Shown here in pieces: positions 61,627-64,000 of a DNA stretch of 64,000 nucleotides. Position numbers and translations under genes: made by a program. Within the stretch, counting starts at the first letter, position 1; every line of letters begins with the position of its first letter. The notes under the pieces are model-generated. The model worked only from the letters and a program-made list of their open reading frames with translations. It searched no databases and had not been told where the DNA came from. Location: assembly GCF_004216755.1 (NCBI RefSeq), contig NZ_SGWZ01000002.1:124001-188000 (forward strand), given 5' to 3'. Source of the DNA: Kerstersia gyiorum. GTDB lineage: Bacteria; Pseudomonadota; Gammaproteobacteria; Burkholderiales; Burkholderiaceae_B.

Positions 61627-62129
61627 GGTTTTTGTCCTTGCGTGGTGCGCCCGACCTTACTGGAGACTTTCTCCAGTAAGGTCGCCAGTTGTGTGCGTTC
61701 CGTTGCCGATAAATGACCGAATAGCCCGGCGATCCATTGGCCGTGCTGCCTGAAGACGGTCTGGGCAAGTGTCTTGCCTTTCTGGGTAAGCCGGATGCGC
61801 AAGGCCCGGCGATCCCGGGTGTCGGCATGGCGTTCGATCAGCGCGGCACGTTCCAGTCCGTCCAGCAGGCCGGTGACGGTGGCGCGGGTGACGCCTGCCT
61901 GCTCGGCCAGCGCATTGGGTGCCAGCCCTGCATCTACGGCATCCAGCAGGAATAGCAGGATGAACCGGCCTTCCGAAAGTTCGTGCGGCGCGAGCAAGGC
62001 CGCGCAGTCACGGTCGATGGCGCCAGCCAGGGAAAGGGTTTGAAAACAAAGCCGGATGCTGTCGATATCCGGCAGTTGCCGGCGCTGTGCTTCGTTCAGC
62101 AGGGCTTGATATTTTTGCTCAAGGTTCAT
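61623..62129 (-). CDS. MarR-family transcriptional regulator
   Basis: A 168-residue winged-helix regulator. The DNA-binding part is LAEQAGVTRATVTGLLDGLERAALIERHADTRDRRALRIRLTQKG in overlapping blocks, and the wing DRRALRIRLT is clear. ATG 62129 is chosen, with an in-frame upstream extension rejected because it crosses the palindrome at 62135-62155. The stop overlaps the start of the HEAT-repeat gene. It is probably autoregulated. Confidence 0.88.
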   Translation of the reverse strand: MNLEQKYQALLNEAQRRQLPDIDSIRLCFQTLSLAGAIDRDCAALLAPHELSEGRFILLFLLDAVDAGLAPNALAEQAGVTRATVTGLLDGLERAALIERHADTRDRRALRIRLTQKGKTLAQTVFRQHGQWIAGLFGHLSATERTQLATLLEKVSSKVGRTTQGQKP

Positions 62130-62134
62130 TTGAA

Positions 62135-62155
62135 GCCACCATATTGTATGGCGGC
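62135..62155. promoter_or_regulatory. MarR operator palindrome
   Basis: GCCACCATA-TTG-TATGGCGGC has arms matching at 8 of 9 positions and lies 6 bp upstream of the MarR ATG, the usual place for an autoregulatory site. Confidence 0.6.
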
Positions 62156-62289
62156 TAATTATACGCGCAAAGTGTTGCTGGATAAACCCGCAAAACTTGC
62201 TGGACGGCAGTGGCTTGATGCCTGCAATCTGTCGACCACGACCGGAGATAGGCGCCCGGACGCATGACGGAGCGTCTGGGCACACCGCA

Positions 62290-62829
62290 TCAACAGGTGG
62301 AACAGCCCAGTGTTGCCAGGACGAAATCGGCGCGCTGGGCGACGCTCATGCGTGGCAGTTGCACCAAGGTATAGCCTGCCGCGGGGTAAGCCCGCTGCAG
62401 GCGTTCGAATTCTTCCTGCGCGGCGTTCATGTCATGGCGGCGCTCTGCATCCTGCCGGTAAATTTCCGGCCAGGGTGGCGTAAGAAAGACACGGTGGTGA
62501 TACAGGCAGCCGGTCGTTAATTCCTCGACTGGCGTGCCGGTGCTGGCCTGCAAGGCCGCGGCGAGGTCAATGACGCTGCGATCGAAGAATACCCATTGCG
62601 TACTGTCGCGGGGCGCCGTGCGGTGATCCTCGTGTGCAAGGGCAATGGCCCGGTGCAGGAACGCCGCCATATCAATCCAGGGCAGCGCCTGTCCGCCAGT
62701 CTGCATTTCTTCCTGGACGATGCGCCGTCCTGCTTCGGGAACGACGGGGTAGCCACGTTGCTTCAGTTCATCGAGCAAGGTGGATTTTCCACCGCCGGAG
62801 CAGCCGGAAATAATGACGAAATGGTTCAT
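62290..62829 (-). CDS. AAA_28-type small P-loop ATPase/kinase-like protein
   Basis: A 179-residue protein with Walker A GCSGGGKST (residues 9-17) and VFFDRSVIDLAAAL as the acidic second motif. PEAGRRIVQEEM and the C-terminal FERLQRAYPAAGYTLVQLP fit the AAA_28 (nicotinamide riboside kinase-like) family. The substrate is unknown. It starts at ATG 62829 and is not tightly linked to neighbours. Confidence 0.75.
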   Translation of the reverse strand: MNHFVIISGCSGGGKSTLLDELKQRGYPVVPEAGRRIVQEEMQTGGQALPWIDMAAFLHRAIALAHEDHRTAPRDSTQWVFFDRSVIDLAAALQASTGTPVEELTTGCLYHHRVFLTPPWPEIYRQDAERRHDMNAAQEEFERLQRAYPAAGYTLVQLPRMSVAQRADFVLATLGCSTC

Positions 62830-62985
62830 GGAATGATGGTACCGTTTGAGTTAAGGCGTGAGGATGCCAGCGGACAGATCCGTCCGCCGGGGTGCCTGTG
62901 GGGGCGTTTCCGGCAGGTTCGTCCGGGCCTGTGCCGGGCATTGCACGTCGTGTTTGTCGTGAAAACCGATCAATAGGAGACCGTC

Positions 62986-63414
62986 ATGAGCAAAACTACC
63001 TTGTATGCAACGTCGGCGACGTCGTCGGGCGATGGCCGCAATGGGCACGTACGCAGTGAAGATGGGCTGCTGGAGCTGGATCTGGCCTTTCCCAAGGAGC
63101 TGGGCGGTGCCGGCGGGAAAACGAATCCCGAGCAACTGTTCGGCGCGGGCTATGCCGCGTGCTTCCATTCCGCGCTGAAGCTGGTGGCGTCCAAGGAAAA
63201 AGTGGCGCTGGGCGCTTCCACGGTGACGGCGAATGTCAGCCTGCACCCGACGCCGGAGGGCGGGTTCCAGCTGGGCGTGGTGCTGGAAGTCGAAATCGCA
63301 GGGGTCAGTCAGGCGGAAGCCGAGGCCCTGGTGGCGAAGGCGCACCAGATTTGCCCGTACTCCAATGCTGTGCGCGGCAATATCGACGTAGCGCTGGAAG
63401 TCCGGGCGTCCTGA
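62986..63414 (+). CDS. ohr: Organic hydroperoxide resistance protein (Ohr)
   Basis: A 142-residue OsmC/Ohr thiol peroxidase that reduces organic hydroperoxides. The reactive Cys59 (AACFHSAL) and resolving Cys123 (ICPYSNAVRGN) are present, with the GKTNPEQLFGAGYAACF signature. A ribosome site (AGGAGA) precedes ATG 62986. The nearby MarR protein lacks the obvious N-terminal sensing Cys context of OhrR and is separated by the ATPase gene, so it is not confidently its regulator. A terminator follows. Confidence 0.93.
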   Translation: MSKTTLYATSATSSGDGRNGHVRSEDGLLELDLAFPKELGGAGGKTNPEQLFGAGYAACFHSALKLVASKEKVALGASTVTANVSLHPTPEGGFQLGVVLEVEIAGVSQAEAEALVAKAHQICPYSNAVRGNIDVALEVRAS

Positions 63415-63469
63415 GACGTCGGCCAGCGGGTTGCGGCCAGTGCATCACGGACAGCGTACCTGCTGTTGA

Positions 63470-63496
63470 CGGCCCGCATCATGCGGGCCGTTTTTC
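63470..63496 (+). terminator. Intrinsic terminator after ohr
   Basis: GGCCCGCAT (63471-63479) and ATGCGGGCC (63481-63489) form a 9-bp perfect stem, followed by GTTTTTCC. Confidence 0.88.
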
Positions 63497-63552
63497 CTGT
63501 GTTGGCACCATACCCAGGCGCCTGCCGGAATCAGTGAGGCATCAGTCCGGTA

Positions 63553-64000
63553 TCAGACCAGTGCTCCCAGGACGGAACGGTCGAAATCGTGCAGTTCGTC
63601 CGACCGTTCTTCCTTGATCTTCACGACCCACTGCGGGTCGGCCAGGAGTGCCCGGCCGACCGCGATCAGGTCGAATTCGTCACGCTCGAGGCGGCGCAGC
63701 AATTCGTCCAGGCCGACGGCGTGGGAGCGTTCTCCCTTGAAGGCCGCCAGGAACTCCCCGGACAGGCCGACCGAGCCGACGGAAATCGTGGGCACGCCGG
63801 TCAGTTTTTTGGCCCAGCCGGCAAAGTTCAGCCCCTGTTCGCCATCGACCTCCGGAAATTCGGCTTCCCAGAAGCGTCGTTGCGAGCAGTGCAAGATATC
63901 GGCCCCCGCTGCAACCAGCGGCTCCAGCCATTGGGCCATTTCGTCCGGGGTGCGGGCTAACTTGCAGGCGTAGTCTTGTTGCTTCCATTGGCTCAGGCGC
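63553..64000 (-). CDS. NADH:flavin oxidoreductase (Old Yellow Enzyme family), C-terminal part
   Basis: The frame is open to the window edge, so about 149 C-terminal residues are seen. TPDEMAQWLEPLVAAGADILHCSQRRFWE (in blocks), TISVGSVGL and FDLIAVGRALLADPQWV are the C-terminal barrel strands of OYE-type FMN enzymes; the last block lies near the FMN phosphate. The N-terminal FMN site is outside the window, and the substrate cannot be inferred. Confidence 0.82.
   Translation of the reverse strand, partial: RLSQWKQQDYACKLARTPDEMAQWLEPLVAAGADILHCSQRRFWEAEFPEVDGEQGLNFAGWAKKLTGVPTISVGSVGLSGEFLAAFKGERSHAVGLDELLRRLERDEFDLIAVGRALLADPQWVVKIKEERSDELHDFDRSVLGALV

Noticed and set aside
61623..62129. The MarR protein as OhrR, regulator of ohr
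   Set aside because: It overlaps a HEAT-repeat gene and has its own operator. ohr is 860 bp away on the other strand with a different gene between, and the conserved sensing Cys context is not evident.
1..64000. tRNA, rRNA or CRISPR loci
   Set aside because: No cloverleaf with CCA end, no rRNA signature and no regularly spaced 25-40 bp repeats were found. The only periodic array is the 10-bp decamer set.

Overview
The window is chromosomal DNA of a GC-rich betaproteobacterium, most likely Alcaligenaceae (Bordetella/Achromobacter-like Burkholderiales). The basis is the EarP/EF-P pair with Arg32, a DUF2863 gene, the hybrid NADP malic enzyme, the CHASE2 kinase locus and the codon usage. The species cannot be named from sequence alone. 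No rRNA, tRNA or CRISPR array was found.

Layout: 1-11 kb holds the 3' end of an alcohol dehydrogenase, an ABC exporter and a DUF1275 membrane protein (minus strand), a secreted or anchored SNase-like nuclease, and a four-gene peptide-type ABC importer. 11-18 kb holds a LysR regulator divergent from maeB, a strong bidirectional terminator, efp with its modifier earP, and a DUF2863 gene. A strongly folded 0.25 kb stretch separates that gene from acnA (18.2-20.9 kb). 21.2-30.7 kb is a compact eight-gene R64-type (type IVb) pilus operon, pilL-N-O-P-Q-R-S-V, inserted between acnA and alaS. 30.7-38.2 kb holds alaS, a TusA-like gene, and a minus-strand signalling operon (response regulator, LysM-FecR protein, CHASE2 histidine kinase). 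38.7-41.9 kb is guaB-guaA.

From the last codons of guaA to about 57 kb lies a 14.4-15.2 kb integrated element. It starts with a tyrosine integrase and has AT-rich segments. It carries an XRE repressor with a palindrome over its own start codon, an AlpA-like regulator, a RepA initiator with iterons and DnaA boxes, a 10-bp-periodic repeat array, a TraJ-like relaxosome protein without a relaxase, an orphan HigA-like antitoxin and a serine recombinase. The recombinase gene overlaps a 1590-residue single-chain Type ISP restriction-modification enzyme, which is followed by a PHP-like/SMC-type ATPase. This reads as a mobilisable, possibly replicating, defence-carrying element in the guaA 3' hotspot. 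Two candidate right ends match the guaA core at 11 of 12 bases. Between them lie a decayed integrase of the same family and a small membrane-protein gene, so a second, older element appears to have been inserted in tandem.

Right of the element are a broken VOC-family gene, a mesX-mesD operon (DUF1852 plus a core-MetE protein; folate-independent methionine synthesis), a DUF6616 gene, a HEAT-repeat protein overlapping a MarR regulator with a palindromic operator, a small P-loop ATPase, an Ohr peroxidase, and the C-terminal part of an Old Yellow Enzyme-type flavin oxidoreductase running off the end.
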